64,000 nt of DNA from Streptomyces sp. P3 (GTDB lineage Bacteria > Actinomycetota > Actinomycetes > Streptomycetales > Streptomycetaceae). The stretch covers positions 3,410,001 to 3,474,000 of the forward strand of contig NZ_CP028369.1 in NCBI RefSeq assembly GCF_003032475.1. The letters are read 5' to 3'. Of the stretch, positions 26,144 to 36,651 are shown piece after piece. The notes below the pieces were generated by a model. That model did no database searches. It saw only the letters and a program-made list of their open reading frames with translations, and was not told the origin of the DNA. Position numbers and translations under genes: made by a program. Each line of letters begins with the position of its first letter. The stretch's first letter is position 1.

Positions 26144-26540
26144 GCGTCGTGCGCGGCTATTCGTAAAACGCCCCTGGTCATTCCTCGTTATTACTCTTCG
26201 GCGAGGTGGACGGTGGGACGGCCGGGGTGTGGAACCGTCCGTTATGTCACACTTCATTCCGACTAAAGGGTGCATAACGCCGGTTGTGAGCCTGTAGTTG
26301 GCGCGGGGCGCCGCACCCGCGGCCGTAATTCGAAATAACTGCGCAGGCATTGTGTGGACACGGAAACGGAGTTCCCCAATTCCCGCTGCCGACACGCGAA
26401 TCGAGATGTGATCCGAATAACCCGAGGCGTGTGTCGGCCGGCCGGGCCGCGCGATGATGCGTCACGGGCCGCATAGGTGGGCCGGGTTGGTGGCACGATG
26501 GTCTCGGGAGTGCGGACCGACCGAGGGTGTGTGATCAGTT
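26144..26540. other. AT-richer divergent intergenic region, no gene
   Basis: Nearly 400 bases between the acyltransferase and a small membrane protein gene. Noticeably richer in A/T than its surroundings (GTTATTACTC, TAATTCGAAATAAC, GAATAACCCG). No frame shows Streptomyces codon bias and no tRNA or clear hairpin was seen. It probably holds divergent promoters. Confidence 0.4.
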
Positions 26541-26735
26541 GTGGCCATCTCACTGTCAGTGGTGCTGCTGTTGGCGATCATCCTGGTGGTACTGATCCGG
26601 GGCGGGTCGATCAAGGCGGGCCCGGCGATCGTCGCCGTCCTGTTCGGCTTCTTCCTCGCCTCGACCGGCATGGCCCCGTCGATCAACCGCTTCCTCGACT
26701 CCCTCGCCGACACGATCAACTCGATCAGCTTCTGA
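26541..26735 (+). CDS. Small membrane protein
   Basis: 64 residues, GTG start: AISLSVVLLLAIILVVLIRG forms one membrane helix, SIKAGPAIVAVLFGFFLAST a second, and MAPSINRFLDSLADTINSISF an amphipathic tail. The codon use is strongly Streptomyces-like and the gene is followed by its own terminator, so it is probably real. Function not known. It lies just before the tRNA pair and tig. Confidence 0.75.
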   Translation: MAISLSVVLLLAIILVVLIRGGSIKAGPAIVAVLFGFFLASTGMAPSINRFLDSLADTINSISF

Positions 26736-26781
26736 GTGGGGCGACCGGGGCGCGAGGGGCGGGAAGAGCCCCCAGGCACGC

Positions 26782-26825
26782 CGAAGGCCCGGGGAGAGGA
26801 AACCGCCCTCTCACCCGGGCCTTCG
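26782..26825. terminator. Terminator after the small membrane protein gene
   Basis: 12-bp stem CGAAGGCCCGGG / CCCGGGCCTTCG, with an inner GAGAGG / CCTCTC pairing in the loop. It may also serve the converging tRNA-Gly transcript. Confidence 0.7.
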
Positions 26826-26833
26826 CCATACAG

Positions 26834-26904
26834 AGCGGGCGACGGGAATCGAACCCGCGTAGCTAGTTTGGAAGACTAGTGCTCTACCATTGAGCTACGC
26901 CCGC
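26834..26904 (-). tRNA. tRNA-Gly (anticodon UCC)
   Basis: On the minus strand GCGGGCG pairs with CGCCCGC as acceptor stem. The D arm is GCTCAATGGTAGAGC, the anticodon stem-loop CTAGT-CTTCCAA-ACTAG gives anticodon UCC, and the T arm is GCGGG-TTCGATT-CCCGT. The discriminator is U, as usual for tRNA-Gly. The CCA end is not encoded. 71 bases. Confidence 0.95.
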
Positions 26905-27070
26905 ACACGACGCGCCGCAGGTCAGCCGACCGCGGCACTGCAGGCATCCTAGCGGGTCGGCGCCCCCTGTCGCACACCGCCTTTCCGCGCCCCCTCGCGG
27001 GTCACCCCGGCGCTCGGCAAATGCGGCGGTGGGACGGCCTGCGGGCATGTACCCTACGTGTCGCACCAGA

Positions 27071-27147
27071 CGGGGTGTGGCGCAGCTTGGTAGCGCGTCC
27101 GCTTTGGGAGCGGAAGGCCGTGGGTTCAAATCCCGCCACCCCGACCA
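27071..27147 (+). tRNA. tRNA-Pro (anticodon UGG)
   Basis: The acceptor stem CGGGGTG / CACCCCG, D arm with GCGCAGCTTGGTAGCGC, anticodon loop TTTGGGA (UGG) on stem CCGC/GCGG, and T arm GTGGGTTCAAATCCCGC are all present. The A discriminator and CCA are encoded (ACCA at the end). 77 bases including CCA. Confidence 0.95.
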
Positions 27148-27207
27148 GTGCCGCGGTTCCCACCCGGCGTCGCCGGCCGTCTCCGCGGTCACCTCGCTTG
27201 ATCGCCT

Positions 27208-27236
27208 TTGGGGCGTGTCCCTGCTGCCGTTACTAT
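27208..27236 (+). promoter_or_regulatory. Probable promoter of tig
   Basis: TTGGGG (27208-27213), 17 bases, TACTAT (27231-27236). This vegetative-type pair lies 111 bases before the tig start codon. Confidence 0.5.
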
Positions 27237-27347
27237 GCAAGCTGCACGCCCGTGTGCCTCTTCCTGAAGTCCTCCGGGCGGCGAATTTGCGGGAGCCGGT
27301 CTGGCTCCGGCGGAAACCAAGATGTCAGCCCCCAAGGAGACCGAACC

Positions 27348-28751
27348 GTGAAGAGCGCCGTGGAGACCCTGAACCCGACTCGGGTTCGGCTCAGCATCGA
27401 GGTGCCCTTCGAGGAGCTCAAGGACAGCCTCGACGCGGCGTACAAGAAGATCAACCAGCAGGTCACGGTGAAGGGCTTCCGCAAGGGCAAGATTCCCGCC
27501 CGGGTCATCGACCAGCGCTTCGGCCGTGGCGCCGTGCTGGAGGAGGCCGTCAACGACGCGCTTCCGAAGTTCTACACCGAGGCGGTCAACGAGGCGGAGA
27601 TCGACGTCCTCGGCCAGCCCGAGGTCGACATCACGGAGCTGAAGGACGGCGAGACGCTGAACTTCACCGCCGAGGTCGACGTCCGTCCCGCCCTCGAGCT
27701 CCCCGAGGACTTCTCCTCCATCGAGGTCGAGGTCGACGCCGTCGAGGTGACGGACGAGGACATCGACAAGTCGGTCGAGCAGCTTCGTGAGCGCTTCGCC
27801 TCGACCTCCCCGGTCGAGCGTGCCGCCGAGGACGGCGACGTCGTGACCGTCGACCTGGAGGCCAAGGTCGACGGCGAGGTCCTCGAGGACGGCGTCGCCA
27901 GCGGCGTCTCCTACACCATCGGCTCGGGCGAGCTGCTGGAAGGCATCGACGAGGCCGTCAAGGGCCTGGAGGCCGGTGGCGAGACCACCTTCACCTCCGA
28001 GCTGAAGGGTGGTTCCGCGGCCGGCAAGGAGGCCGAGGTCACCGTCAAGGTCACCCAGGTCGCCGCCCGCGAGCTCCCCGAGCTGGACGACGAGTTCGCG
28101 CAGCTCGCCTCCGAGTTCGACACCCTCGACGAGCTCAAGGCGGACAGCCGCAAGCGCCTCGAGAACATGAAGCAGTACGACCAGGCCACGCAGGCCCAGG
28201 AGCGCGTCCTCGAGAAGCTGCTGGAGCTCGTCGAGGTGCCCGTCCCCGAGAAGCTGCTCGAGGACGAGGTCAACACCCGCAAGCACAACCTCGAGCACCA
28301 CCAGCTCGGCCAGATGGGCCTCGACCTCGACAAGTACCTGGAGATCCAGGGCAAGACCGCCGAGGAGTTCGAGACCGAGACCCGTGAGGCCGCGGTCAAG
28401 GGCATCAAGACCCAGTTCGTGCTCGACGAGCTCGTCAAGCGCGAGAAGCTGAACGTCAACCAGGAGGAGCTCACCGAGCACCTCATGCGCCGTGCCGCCT
28501 CCTCCGGCATGTCCCCCGACCAGTTCGCCCAGGCGGTCGTCGAGGGCGGCCAGGTTCCGCTCCTGGTCGGCGAGGTCGCCCGCGGCAAGGCGCTCGCCAC
28601 GGTCGTCGAGTCCGCCACGGTGAAGGACACCAACGGCGAGATCATCGACCTGGACGACGAGGACGAGGCCGAGGACACCCCGGAGACCGCAGAGGCCGCC
28701 GAGGCCGCTGTCGAGACCGAGGAGCAGCCTGAGGAGAAGCCCGAGGCCTGA
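27348..28751 (+). CDS. tig: Trigger factor (ribosome-associated chaperone, peptidyl-prolyl isomerase)
   Basis: 467 residues from the GTG at 27348 (AAGGAGA eight bases upstream). The ribosome-binding domain carries the signature [14 protein letters not shown] (GFRxGxxP) near residue 44. The FKBP-type isomerase domain is at about 160-245 ([29 protein letters not shown]), followed by the helical chaperone arms. The C-terminus is a strongly acidic tail ([20 protein letters not shown]) typical of actinobacterial trigger factors. It folds nascent chains at the ribosome exit and heads the classical tig-clpP-clpX cluster. Confidence 0.96.
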   Translation: MKSAVETLNPTRVRLSIEVPFEELKDSLDAAYKKINQQVTVKGFRKGKIPARVIDQRFGRGAVLEEAVNDALPKFYTEAVNEAEIDVLGQPEVDITELKDGETLNFTAEVDVRPALELPEDFSSIEVEVDAVEVTDEDIDKSVEQLRERFASTSPVERAAEDGDVVTVDLEAKVDGEVLEDGVASGVSYTIGSGELLEGIDEAVKGLEAGGETTFTSELKGGSAAGKEAEVTVKVTQVAARELPELDDEFAQLASEFDTLDELKADSRKRLENMKQYDQATQAQERVLEKLLELVEVPVPEKLLEDEVNTRKHNLEHHQLGQMGLDLDKYLEIQGKTAEEFETETREAAVKGIKTQFVLDELVKREKLNVNQEELTEHLMRRAASSGMSPDQFAQAVVEGGQVPLLVGEVARGKALATVVESATVKDTNGEIIDLDDEDEAEDTPETAEAAEAAVETEEQPEEKPEA

Positions 28752-28780
28752 GCCTCGAGCAGTTCCTGAAGCAGGTGTGA

Positions 28781-28810
28781 CGGGCCCCGGGACTTCTGTC
28801 CCGGGGCCCG
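28781..28810 (+). terminator. Terminator after tig
   Basis: Perfect 12-bp stem CGGGCCCCGGGA / TCCCGGGGCCCG with a 6-base loop CTTCTG. Confidence 0.75.
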
Positions 28811-28906
28811 TCGTCCTCCCCGGGGACGCGGGAAGCGCGTGAGCCGCCGACGCCCGCCCGCGGCCGGAACACGACCGGTACCCGCCCCGTCGCCCCGGCC
28901 CCGGGC

Positions 28907-28966
28907 TACGCCCCCGGCGAACACCCAGCTCTCCGGGATTCCCCGAAGGGACCCGCGCGTTAGGGT
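28907..28966 (+). promoter_or_regulatory. clpP1 promoter with a ClgR-like operator
   Basis: TACGC-CCCCG-GCGAAC at 28907-28922 fits the CGC-N5-GCG half-site pattern known for ClgR, the activator of clp genes in actinobacteria. A -10 element TAGGGT follows at 28961-28966. The box centre is about 50 bases upstream of that -10, a usual activator position. The remaining leader to the clpP1 start (about 90 bases) has no gene. Confidence 0.45.
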
Positions 28967-29058
28967 CCATGAGTACGAGGGCAGGGGAGTCCCCGTTGCC
29001 CCCGGCAGTACACGTGAGACGGCCCGGCGCCGTCGCAAGACGAGCAGGTGGATACGAC

Positions 29059-29679
29059 GTGACGAATCTGATGCCCTCCGCCGCCGGCGAGCCTTCCATC
29101 GGCGGTGGCCTCGGCGACCAGGTCTACAACCGGCTGCTCAACGAGCGGATCATCTTCCTCGGCCAGCCGGTCGACGACGACATCGCGAACAAGATCACCG
29201 CGCAGTTGCTGCTCCTTGCCGCAGCTGACCCCGACAAGGACATCAACCTCTACATCAACAGCCCGGGCGGCTCGATCACGGCCGGCATGGCGATCTACGA
29301 CACGATGCAGTTCATCAAGAACGACGTGATGACCATCGCCATGGGCCTCGCCGCCTCCATGGGCCAGTTCCTGCTCAGCGCGGGCACCCCCGGCAAGCGC
29401 TTCGCGCTGCCGAACGCGGAGATCCTGATCCACCAGCCCTCCGCCGGCCTCGCCGGTTCGGCGTCGGACATCAAGATCCACGCCGAACGGCTGCTGCACA
29501 CCAAGAAGCGCATGGCCGAGCTCACGGCGCAGCACACCGGCCAGACCGTCGAGCAGGTCACCCGGGACTCGGACCGCGACCGCTGGTTCGACCCCGAGGA
29601 GGCCAAGGCCTACGGCCTGATCGACGACGTCATCGCCACGGCCGCCGGCATCCCGGGCGGCGGCGGTACCGGGGCCTGA
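29059..29679 (+). CDS. clpP1: ATP-dependent Clp protease proteolytic subunit 1
   Basis: 206 residues from the GTG at 29059 ([15 protein letters not shown]), with AGGTGG eight bases before. The catalytic Ser is in [14 protein letters not shown] and the His in [10 protein letters not shown]; the distal Asp follows in the [11 protein letters not shown] region. ClpP1 pairs with ClpP2 and the ClpX or ClpC unfoldases for regulated proteolysis, which in Streptomyces controls differentiation. A longer frame from 28969 would run through the promoter leader and is rejected. Confidence 0.95.
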   Translation: MTNLMPSAAGEPSIGGGLGDQVYNRLLNERIIFLGQPVDDDIANKITAQLLLLAAADPDKDINLYINSPGGSITAGMAIYDTMQFIKNDVMTIAMGLAASMGQFLLSAGTPGKRFALPNAEILIHQPSAGLAGSASDIKIHAERLLHTKKRMAELTAQHTGQTVEQVTRDSDRDRWFDPEEAKAYGLIDDVIATAAGIPGGGGTGA

Positions 29680-29909
29680 GAGTCGCCACTGACGGCGGCA
29701 GGGCCGCCCAGGGTGCTCCCCGGAGCCCCCTGAGCCCCTGACCCCTCCGAGGCTCCAGGAGCCCGCTGAGGCCTCCCGGAGGCCCGGGAAGCCCTTCCGG
29801 GCCCCCGGGTCACCCGGAGCCTCCCAGCGGGGGCCGGAGGGCCCTCGGAAGCCGTCGGCGCCCCTCTCCCCTTCAGTCCACCGCCCCAGCCCTCTCTCCA
29901 GGAGACACC
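29680..29909 (+). other. Hairpin-rich spacer between clpP1 and clpP2
   Basis: 230 bases with repeated GGAGG/CCTCC and GGCCC/GGGCC blocks. The clearest stem is GGCCCGGGAA with TTCCGGGCC (29781-29803) with one bulged base. No gene. It may be a processing or stabilising element in the clpP1-clpP2 transcript, or a site of expansion of GC repeats. Confidence 0.5.
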
Positions 29910-30590
29910 GTGAACGACTTCCCCGGCAGCGGCATCTACGCCCGCACCGAGGCCGAATACACCGGACCCCGCGCCGAGTCCCGTTACGTCATCCCGCGCT
30001 TCGTCGAGCGCACCTCCCAGGGCATCCGCGAGTACGACCCCTACGCGAAGCTCTTCGAGGAGCGCGTGATCTTCCTCGGCGTGCAGATCGACGACGCCTC
30101 CGCCAACGACGTCATGGCGCAGCTGCTGTGCCTGGAGTCGATGGACCCGGACCGGGACATCTCCGTCTACATCAACAGCCCCGGCGGCTCCTTCACGGCG
30201 CTGACCGCGATCTACGACACCATGCAGTTCGTGAAGCCCGACATCCAGACGGTCTGCATGGGCCAGGCGGCCTCCGCCGCCGCGATCCTGCTGGCCGCCG
30301 GCACGCCGGGCAAGCGCATGGCGCTGCCGAACGCGCGCGTGCTGATCCACCAGCCGTACAGCGAGACCGGCCGCGGTCAGGTCTCCGACCTGGAGATCGC
30401 CGCCAACGAGATCCTCCGGATGCGCGGTCAGCTGGAGGACATGCTGGCCAAGCACTCGACCACGCCGATCGAGAAGATCCGCGAGGACATCGAGCGCGAC
30501 AAGATCCTCACGGCCGAGGACGCGCTGTCGTACGGCCTGATCGACCAGATCATCTCCACCCGGAAGATGAACAACGACAACCTGCGTTGA
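29910..30590 (+). CDS. clpP2: ATP-dependent Clp protease proteolytic subunit 2
   Basis: 226 residues, GTG start with CAGGAGA five bases upstream. The N-terminal ~45 residues ([20 protein letters not shown]) are the extension seen in actinobacterial ClpP2. The active-site Ser is in [14 protein letters not shown], the His in [11 protein letters not shown], and the Asp in the [18 protein letters not shown] region. It forms a mixed tetradecamer with ClpP1. It is followed 182 bases later by clpX. Confidence 0.95.
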   Translation: MNDFPGSGIYARTEAEYTGPRAESRYVIPRFVERTSQGIREYDPYAKLFEERVIFLGVQIDDASANDVMAQLLCLESMDPDRDISVYINSPGGSFTALTAIYDTMQFVKPDIQTVCMGQAASAAAILLAAGTPGKRMALPNARVLIHQPYSETGRGQVSDLEIAANEILRMRGQLEDMLAKHSTTPIEKIREDIERDKILTAEDALSYGLIDQIISTRKMNNDNLR

Positions 30591-30772
30591 CGCACGTGGT
30601 CGTCCGGTGCGGACCCCCCTCGGTACGGTGTGACACGGTCCACGTCGCAGTGAACCGTGCCAAGGGGGGCCCGAACGGGGGGCCGGGCAAGGTACCGTCG
30701 GAATAAGGCAGCACCAGGAGCCGCTGGATTCGTAAGCGTCCAGTCGTCTCCCAGGCGAAGGGGAAGCACACC

Positions 30773-32062
30773 GTGGCACGCATCGGTGACGGCGGCGATC
30801 TGCTCAAGTGCTCGTTCTGCGGCAAGAGCCAGAAGCAGGTCAAGAAGCTCATCGCAGGGCCCGGTGTGTACATCTGCGACGAGTGCATCGATCTCTGCAA
30901 CGAGATCATCGAGGAGGAGCTCGCCGAGACGAGCGAGGTCCGTTGGGAGGAACTCCCCAAGCCTCGCGAGATCTACGAGTTCCTCGAGGGCTACGTGGTG
31001 GGCCAGGAGCCCGCGAAGAAGGCCCTGTCGGTCGCGGTGTACAACCACTACAAGCGCGTCCAGGCCGGCGAGAACGGCGGCGGCCAAGGTCGTGAGGACG
31101 CCATCGAGTTGGCGAAGTCCAACATCCTCCTGCTCGGCCCCACCGGCTCGGGCAAGACGCTCCTCGCGCAGACCCTCGCCCGCATGCTGAACGTCCCGTT
31201 CGCAATCGCCGACGCGACGGCGCTGACCGAGGCGGGATACGTCGGCGAGGACGTCGAGAACATCCTGCTCAAGCTGATCCAGGCGGCCGACTACGACGTC
31301 AAGAAGGCCGAGACCGGGATCATCTACATCGATGAGATCGACAAGGTCGCGCGCAAGAGTGAAAACCCCTCCATCACGCGCGACGTGTCGGGCGAGGGCG
31401 TGCAGCAGGCCCTGCTGAAGATCCTGGAGGGCACCACCGCCTCGGTACCGCCGCAGGGCGGCCGCAAGCACCCGCACCAGGAGTTCATCCAGATCGACAC
31501 CACGAACGTGCTGTTCATCGTGGGCGGCGCGTTCTCCGGCCTGGAGAAGATCATCGAGACCCGGGCCGGCGCCAAGGGCATCGGCTTCGGGGCGACGATC
31601 CGCTCCAAGCGCGAGCTGGAGTCCAAGGACCAGTTCGAGGCCGTCATGCCCGAGGACCTGGTCAAGTTCGGCATGATCCCGGAGTTCATCGGGCGGCTGC
31701 CCGTGATCACCTCGGTCCACAACCTGGACCGTGAGGCGCTCCTGCAGATCCTGATCGAGCCGCGCAACGCCCTGGTGAAGCAGTACCAGCGGCTTTTCGA
31801 ACTCGACGGCGTGGAGCTGGACTTCGAGCGCGAGGCGCTGGAGGCCATCGCCGACCAGGCCATCCTGCGGCAGACCGGCGCCCGCGGTCTGCGCGCCATC
31901 ATGGAGGAAGTCCTCCAGGCGGTCATGTACGAGGTCCCGTCCCGCAAGGACGTGGCCCGCGTGGTCATCACGGCGGACGTCGTCCTCTCCAACGTCAACC
32001 CGACCCTGATCCCGCGCGACGCCCGCGGCGGCCGCGGCCCGGGCGAGCAGAAGACGGCTTAG
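30773..32062 (+). CDS. clpX: Clp protease ATP-binding subunit ClpX
   Basis: 429 residues, full length. The N-terminal C4 zinc domain (CSFC near 13, CDEC near 38) binds substrates and adaptors. Walker A GPTGSGKT is near 122, the pore loop EAGYVGED near 155, Walker B IIYIDEID, the RKH loop GGRKHPHQ, and the IGF loop (KGIGFGA) that docks onto ClpP. It unfolds substrates and feeds them to ClpP1P2. A TACCGT -10-like element at 30693-30698 suggests its own promoter in the 182-base gap; GAAGGGGAAG precedes the GTG start. Confidence 0.97.
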   Translation: MARIGDGGDLLKCSFCGKSQKQVKKLIAGPGVYICDECIDLCNEIIEEELAETSEVRWEELPKPREIYEFLEGYVVGQEPAKKALSVAVYNHYKRVQAGENGGGQGREDAIELAKSNILLLGPTGSGKTLLAQTLARMLNVPFAIADATALTEAGYVGEDVENILLKLIQAADYDVKKAETGIIYIDEIDKVARKSENPSITRDVSGEGVQQALLKILEGTTASVPPQGGRKHPHQEFIQIDTTNVLFIVGGAFSGLEKIIETRAGAKGIGFGATIRSKRELESKDQFEAVMPEDLVKFGMIPEFIGRLPVITSVHNLDREALLQILIEPRNALVKQYQRLFELDGVELDFEREALEAIADQAILRQTGARGLRAIMEEVLQAVMYEVPSRKDVARVVITADVVLSNVNPTLIPRDARGGRGPGEQKTA

Positions 32063-32126
32063 TAAAGGCGTCGACCAGCCTTCGACCACCGGGCCGAGGG
32101 CGCGTAGGCTGCTCGAAACATAGCGC

Positions 32127-32162
32127 GTAGGGGTGCCGACGAATTCTCGTCGGCACCCCTAC
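32127..32162. terminator. Very strong terminator after clpX
   Basis: Perfect 16-bp stem GTAGGGGTGCCGACGA / TCGTCGGCACCCCTAC with a four-base ATTC loop, able to end clpX and the converging secreted-protein gene. Confidence 0.85.
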
Positions 32163-32208
32163 CCGTTGGTGCACAGGCCCTCAGAGAGGCCCGTCGGCTG
32201 CCCCAATC

Positions 32209-32655
32209 TCAGTCGGGGTTTGTTTTCGTGGCGCCGTAGCAGAGACCGGCCAGGGATGAGCCGTTAAGAAGCTCTCCTTGGATCCAGGCAGACACGATGC
32301 CCTGGGAATCCGTGGCCGAGGTGTCCCAGGACAATGTGGTCCCCGAGCCTCCTGTGGCCTTGTGGAGGGTCCAGTAATGAGTGTCGCCGTCGCGCTGCTT
32401 GGTGACCAGGCGCACTGCGGGCGTGTAGCCGTCGGCTCTTAGATCCGACGCCTCGAGATGAACACCCGTCAATGAGTTGCTGGATGACCAGTTCCATGAG
32501 CCGACAGCCCGCCCAGCGATTGGATTGGTCCCGATACTCCCCGCCGTGACGTAGCAGCTGCTTGCTGCCTCGTAGGCAGCCGCGGGGCTTGCCGCGAGAG
32601 GAATCGCAAGTGATGCAACGGATGCTGCGATGAGCACGGAATAGCGCCTGCGCAC
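32209..32655 (-). CDS. Small secreted protein, function unknown
   Basis: 148 residues. A classical signal peptide (MRRRYSVLIAASVASLAIPL then AASPAAA) is cleaved near residue 27. The mature part of about 120 residues is rich in Ser, Thr and Gly, with one Cys near its start (ASSCYV) and one near its end (GLCYG), likely a disulfide linking the ends. Codon use is less GC-biased than in the neighbours, which suggests recent acquisition. No known family recognised. Monocistronic. Confidence 0.75.
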   Translation of the reverse strand: MRRRYSVLIAASVASLAIPLAASPAAAYEAASSCYVTAGSIGTNPIAGRAVGSWNWSSSNSLTGVHLEASDLRADGYTPAVRLVTKQRDGDTHYWTLHKATGGSGTTLSWDTSATDSQGIVSAWIQGELLNGSSLAGLCYGATKTNPD

Positions 32656-32828
32656 CGTTTCCCCCTTCAGTCGATTGACGTGACCATGCTACGACTTTCG
32701 AAGCCGTCAACGATCTCCTTGCGACTCCGGTGGCGTGTCATGGCGCGTGAGGGCCGGTTCGGCGGAGCGGTCGGCGACTACGTGCAGGGTCCTCGGGCGA
32801 TGTGTCGAAGCCCGGGTCTCAAGGTGCG

Positions 32829-33803
32829 TCAAGCCTTGACACGGACTTCCTTGCGCACGTCGGCTGCGATGCGCGATGACTCGTCCAGCGTGTAGGTCTT
32901 GGCGCCGGCTGTGGGCTCGACGACGCCCATGGTGCTGTAATCGGCCCATATGCACATGTAGGTCTTCTGAGTCTTCTTGGTCAGCTTGTTCGTGCTCTCG
33001 GCCAACTGGCACTTCATGACGGCACCGTTCAGGCCCTCGGGGCTCACTGCCTCGGCGTTGCCGATCAACTTGACGTCGTCGTCAGACCCGGACTTCATCT
33101 GGGCGATGGTGGCGTCGAGAGCCTGCTCTGGATCCTTCACCGTGCCGTAGACACCGAAGAAGGTGACGTTCTCGGCGGATACCGTCTTGGCGAGTTCACT
33201 CGGGTCCGTGGGGTCGATGGAGGTCAGGTCGATGGTGGAGTAGATCGCGCCTACTGAGGTGGCGCCGCTCACCCCCGCCTTGGCGAGGTCCTTCTCGTCG
33301 CTCGCGCTCGCCTTCTCCTCCTTCGCGTCGCCCATCCGCTTGTACTTGCTCGACACAAGAGAGGCCGGCGCGGTGAGCTTGTGCGGGCCGTCGTCCTTCA
33401 GGCCGCCGGCGCCGCCTCCGCCGATCACGAAGTACGCGCCCACGCCGATCGCCGCCACGACCGCCACCGCGCCGATGATCAGGCCCGTCTTCTTGCCGCC
33501 GCCGCTCGGGGGCGGGGGCTGCGGGACGCCGTAGGGCGGCTGGCCGTAAGGAGGCTGCTGGCCGTAGGGCGGGGTCGGGGGCTGGCCGTACGCCGGCTGC
33601 TGGCCGTAGGGCGGGGTCTGCGGCGGGACGCCCTGCGGGGGCTGCGCCGGGTAGCCGTAACCGGGCTGCGGAGCGGGGGGCTGCTGGGGGTAGCCGTAGC
33701 CGGGCTGGGGCGCCTGCGGCGGCTGGCCGTACGGACCGGGCTGTCCGTAGGGTCCGGGCTGCTGGGGCTGCCCGCCGTACGGGCCCGGCTGGTTGTGACT
33801 CAT
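32829..33803 (-). CDS. Membrane protein with Pro/Gly/Gln/Tyr-rich cytoplasmic repeats
   Basis: 324 residues. The first ~115 residues are low-complexity PYGQPP / QPGYGYP / PPYGQQP repeats. One membrane helix follows (KTGLIIGAVAVVAAIGVGAY), then an outside domain of about 190 residues with several Lys/Asp-rich helices and two Cys. This topology (disordered PGQY tail, one helix, small outer domain) is common among Streptomyces envelope proteins and function is unknown. Start from GGAGGGG upstream. The 170-base gap to the secreted gene holds no feature. Confidence 0.75.
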   Translation of the reverse strand: MSHNQPGPYGGQPQQPGPYGQPGPYGQPPQAPQPGYGYPQQPPAPQPGYGYPAQPPQGVPPQTPPYGQQPAYGQPPTPPYGQQPPYGQPPYGVPQPPPPSGGGKKTGLIIGAVAVVAAIGVGAYFVIGGGGAGGLKDDGPHKLTAPASLVSSKYKRMGDAKEEKASASDEKDLAKAGVSGATSVGAIYSTIDLTSIDPTDPSELAKTVSAENVTFFGVYGTVKDPEQALDATIAQMKSGSDDDVKLIGNAEAVSPEGLNGAVMKCQLAESTNKLTKKTQKTYMCIWADYSTMGVVEPTAGAKTYTLDESSRIAADVRKEVRVKA

Positions 33804-33927
33804 TCCTGGGTTCCCCTCCAGATACTTATGTGATTTTCACATCCTGGCTCAAAGGTGATGCCTGTACGGCGGCGGGGCCCCCACCGTTACACGGCAAACA
33901 CGTTTCGGGACGGCCCCGTGACACCCC

Positions 33928-33933
33928 TAAACT
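33928..33933 (+). promoter_or_regulatory. -10 element of a leaderless valS promoter
   Basis: TAAACT followed by GGGCGC and then the GTG of valS at 33940. The same arrangement with nearly the same bases (TAGACT-GGGCCC-GTG) lies before folC. Confidence 0.6.
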
Positions 33934-33939
33934 GGGCGC

Positions 33940-36564
33940 GTGACCGAGAACGCTCAGCAGCAGCCATCAGCGCCCCACACCGAACTGCCGACCCAGTACG
34001 CGCCGGCCGACGTAGAGGGGCCGCTGTACGAGCGCTGGGTGGAGCGGGGCTACTTCGAGGCCGACGCCAAGAGCGAGAAGCCTCCGTACACCATCGTCAT
34101 CCCCCCGCCGAACGTCACGGGCAGCCTGCACCTCGGGCACGCCTTCGAGCACACGCTCATCGACGCCCTCACCCGCCGCAAGCGCATGCAGGGCTTCGAG
34201 ACGCTCTGGCAGCCCGGCATGGACCACGCCGGCATCGCCACCCAGAACGTCGTCGAGCGCGAACTGGGCAAGGAGGGCAAGTCCCGTCACGACCTCGGCC
34301 GTGAGGCGTTCGTCGAGCGCGTCTGGCAGTGGAAGGGCGAGTCCGGCGGCCAGATCAGCGGCCAGATGCGCCGCCTCGGCGACGGCGTCGCGTGGTCCCG
34401 TGAGCGCTTCACCATGGACGAGGGCCTGTCCCAGGCCGTCCAGACCATCTTCAAGCGGCTCTACGACGACGAGCTGATCTACCGCGCCGAGCGCATCATC
34501 AACTGGTGTCCGCGCTGTCTGACGGCGATCTCGGACATCGAGGTCGAGTACCAGGACGACGACGGCGAGCTCGTCTCCATGAAGTACGGCGAGGGCGACG
34601 ACACGATCGTCGTCGCCACCACGCGCGCGGAGACGATGCTCGGCGACACCGCCGTCGCCGTCCATCCCGACGACGAGCGCTACAGGCACCTCATCGGCAA
34701 GCTGATCCGGCTGCCGTTGACGGACCGTTCCATCCCGGTCGTCGCCGACACCCACGTCGACCCCGAGTTCGGCACCGGCGCCGTCAAGGTGACTCCCGCG
34801 CACGACCCGAACGACTTCGAGATCGGCCAGCGCCACGACCTGCCGTCGCTCACCGTCATGGACGAGCACGCGGTCATCACCGCCCACGGCCCCTTCCAGG
34901 GCCTGGACCGGCTCGAGGCCCGCTCCGCCATCGTCGCCGCGCTGCGCGCCGAGGGCCGGATCGTCGCCGAGAAGCGCCCGTACGTCCACTCCGTCGGCCA
35001 CTGCTCGCGCTGCAAGACCACCATCGAGCCGCGCCTGTCCATGCAGTGGTGGGTCAAGGTCGGACCGCTGGCCAAGGCCGCCGGAGACGCCGTCCGCGAC
35101 GGCCGCGTCAAGATCCACCCGCAGGAGATGGAGAAGCGCTACTTCGACTGGGTCGACAACCTCCACGACTGGTGCATCTCGCGGCAGTTGTGGTGGGGCC
35201 ACCGCATCCCGGTCTGGTACGGGCCGAACGGCGAGGTCGTCTGCGTCGGCCCCGACGACGAGGCGCCGACCGGCGAGGGATGGCGTCAGGACACCGACGT
35301 CCTCGACACCTGGTTCTCCTCCGGCCTGTGGCCGTTCTCCACGCTCGGCTGGCCCGAACAGACCGAGTCGCTCGCGAAGTACTACCCGAACTCGGTTCTG
35401 GTCACCGGCTACGACATCCTCTTCTTCTGGGTCGCCCGGATGATGATGTTCGGCCTGTACGCGATGGACGGCACCCCGCCGTTCCACACCATCGCCCTGC
35501 ACGGCATGGTCCGCGACCAGTTCGGCAAGAAGATGTCGAAGTCCTTCGGCAACGCGGTCAACCCGCTGGACTGGATGGACAAGTACGGCTCCGACGCGCT
35601 CCGGTTCACCCTCGCGCGCGGTGCCAACCCCGGCGTCGACGTCCCGATCGGCGAGGACTGGGTCCAGGGCTCGCGCAACTTCGCCAACAAGATCTGGAAC
35701 GCCACGCGCTTCGCGCTGATGAACGGCGCCACGGTCGACGGCCCGCTGCCGGACGCCTCGCAGATGTCGGCGGCCGACCGCTGGATCCTCTCCCGTCTCA
35801 ACTCCGTCGTCGCCGAAGTCGACGCGCTCTACGAGGACTACCAGTTCGCGAAGCTCTCCGACGCGCTGTTCCACTTCGCCTGGGACGAGGTCTTCGACTG
35901 GTACGTCGAGCTGTCCAAGACGACGTTCATGGCCGGCGGCGAGCCCGCGAAGGTCTCCGGCCGCGTCCTCGGCGAGGTCCTCGACGTCACGCTGAAGCTG
36001 CTGCACCCGATCGTCCCGTTCGTCACGGAGACCCTCTGGACGACGCTGACCGGCGGCGAGTCCGTCGTCGTCGCCGAGTGGCCGACCGACTCGGGCTTCC
36101 GGGACGCCGCCGCGGAGCGTGAGATCGGGAGCCTCCAGTCGGTCATCACCGAGGTCCGCCGCTTCCGTGCCGACCAGGGGCTCCAGCCGGGCCAGCGGGT
36201 CCCCGCCCGCCTGACCCTCGACGGCACGGCGCTGGCGTCCCACGAGGCCGCCATCCGGCAGCTGCTGCGCCTGCAGCCCGAGGGCGAGAGCTTCTCCGCC
36301 ACGGCGACGCTGCCCGTCGCGGGCGCCACGGTCGCGCTGGACCTCTCCGGCACGATCGACGTGGCCGCGGAGCGCAAGCGCCTCGCCAAGGACCTGGCCG
36401 CCGCCGAGAAGGAGAAGGCCCAGGCCCAGGCCAAGCTCGGCAACGAGGCGTTCCTGGCGAAGGCCCCGGACAACGTGGTCGACAAGATCCGCACCCGCCT
36501 CGCCAAGGCGGACGACGACATCGCCCGCATCCAGGCCCAGCTGGAGCGTCTGCCGCAGGCCTAG
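33940..36564 (+). CDS. valS: Valyl-tRNA synthetase
   Basis: 874 residues. The class I signatures are HLGH near residue 64 ([17 protein letters not shown]) and KMSKS near 530 ([11 protein letters not shown]). The editing domain lies between, including [20 protein letters not shown]. The C-terminus is the coiled-coil arm that holds tRNA-Val ([20 protein letters not shown]). The start is fixed by a leaderless promoter directly before the GTG. It charges tRNA-Val and proofreads threonine. It is followed by a strong terminator and then folC. Confidence 0.97.
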   Translation: MTENAQQQPSAPHTELPTQYAPADVEGPLYERWVERGYFEADAKSEKPPYTIVIPPPNVTGSLHLGHAFEHTLIDALTRRKRMQGFETLWQPGMDHAGIATQNVVERELGKEGKSRHDLGREAFVERVWQWKGESGGQISGQMRRLGDGVAWSRERFTMDEGLSQAVQTIFKRLYDDELIYRAERIINWCPRCLTAISDIEVEYQDDDGELVSMKYGEGDDTIVVATTRAETMLGDTAVAVHPDDERYRHLIGKLIRLPLTDRSIPVVADTHVDPEFGTGAVKVTPAHDPNDFEIGQRHDLPSLTVMDEHAVITAHGPFQGLDRLEARSAIVAALRAEGRIVAEKRPYVHSVGHCSRCKTTIEPRLSMQWWVKVGPLAKAAGDAVRDGRVKIHPQEMEKRYFDWVDNLHDWCISRQLWWGHRIPVWYGPNGEVVCVGPDDEAPTGEGWRQDTDVLDTWFSSGLWPFSTLGWPEQTESLAKYYPNSVLVTGYDILFFWVARMMMFGLYAMDGTPPFHTIALHGMVRDQFGKKMSKSFGNAVNPLDWMDKYGSDALRFTLARGANPGVDVPIGEDWVQGSRNFANKIWNATRFALMNGATVDGPLPDASQMSAADRWILSRLNSVVAEVDALYEDYQFAKLSDALFHFAWDEVFDWYVELSKTTFMAGGEPAKVSGRVLGEVLDVTLKLLHPIVPFVTETLWTTLTGGESVVVAEWPTDSGFRDAAAEREIGSLQSVITEVRRFRADQGLQPGQRVPARLTLDGTALASHEAAIRQLLRLQPEGESFSATATLPVAGATVALDLSGTIDVAAERKRLAKDLAAAEKEKAQAQAKLGNEAFLAKAPDNVVDKIRTRLAKADDDIARIQAQLERLPQA

Positions 36565-36580
36565 GACACCGCGACGGACG

Positions 36581-36615
36581 AAGGCCCCCGGGACCGGCAC
36601 GGTCCCGGGGGCCTT
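36581..36615 (+). terminator. Terminator after valS
   Basis: 15-bp stem AAGGCCCCCGGGACC / GGTCCCGGGGGCCTT with a five-base loop GGCAC, ending only 37 bases before the folC -10 element. Confidence 0.8.
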
Positions 36616-36651
36616 CGCCCACCTCCGCCCACCTCTGTCACCGCCCGTCCG

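Noticed and set aside
27021..27347. N-terminal extension of trigger factor through the tRNA-Pro gene
   Set aside because: The frame passes through a functional tRNA and promoter; the GTG at 27348 has a good ribosome site and matches the family start.
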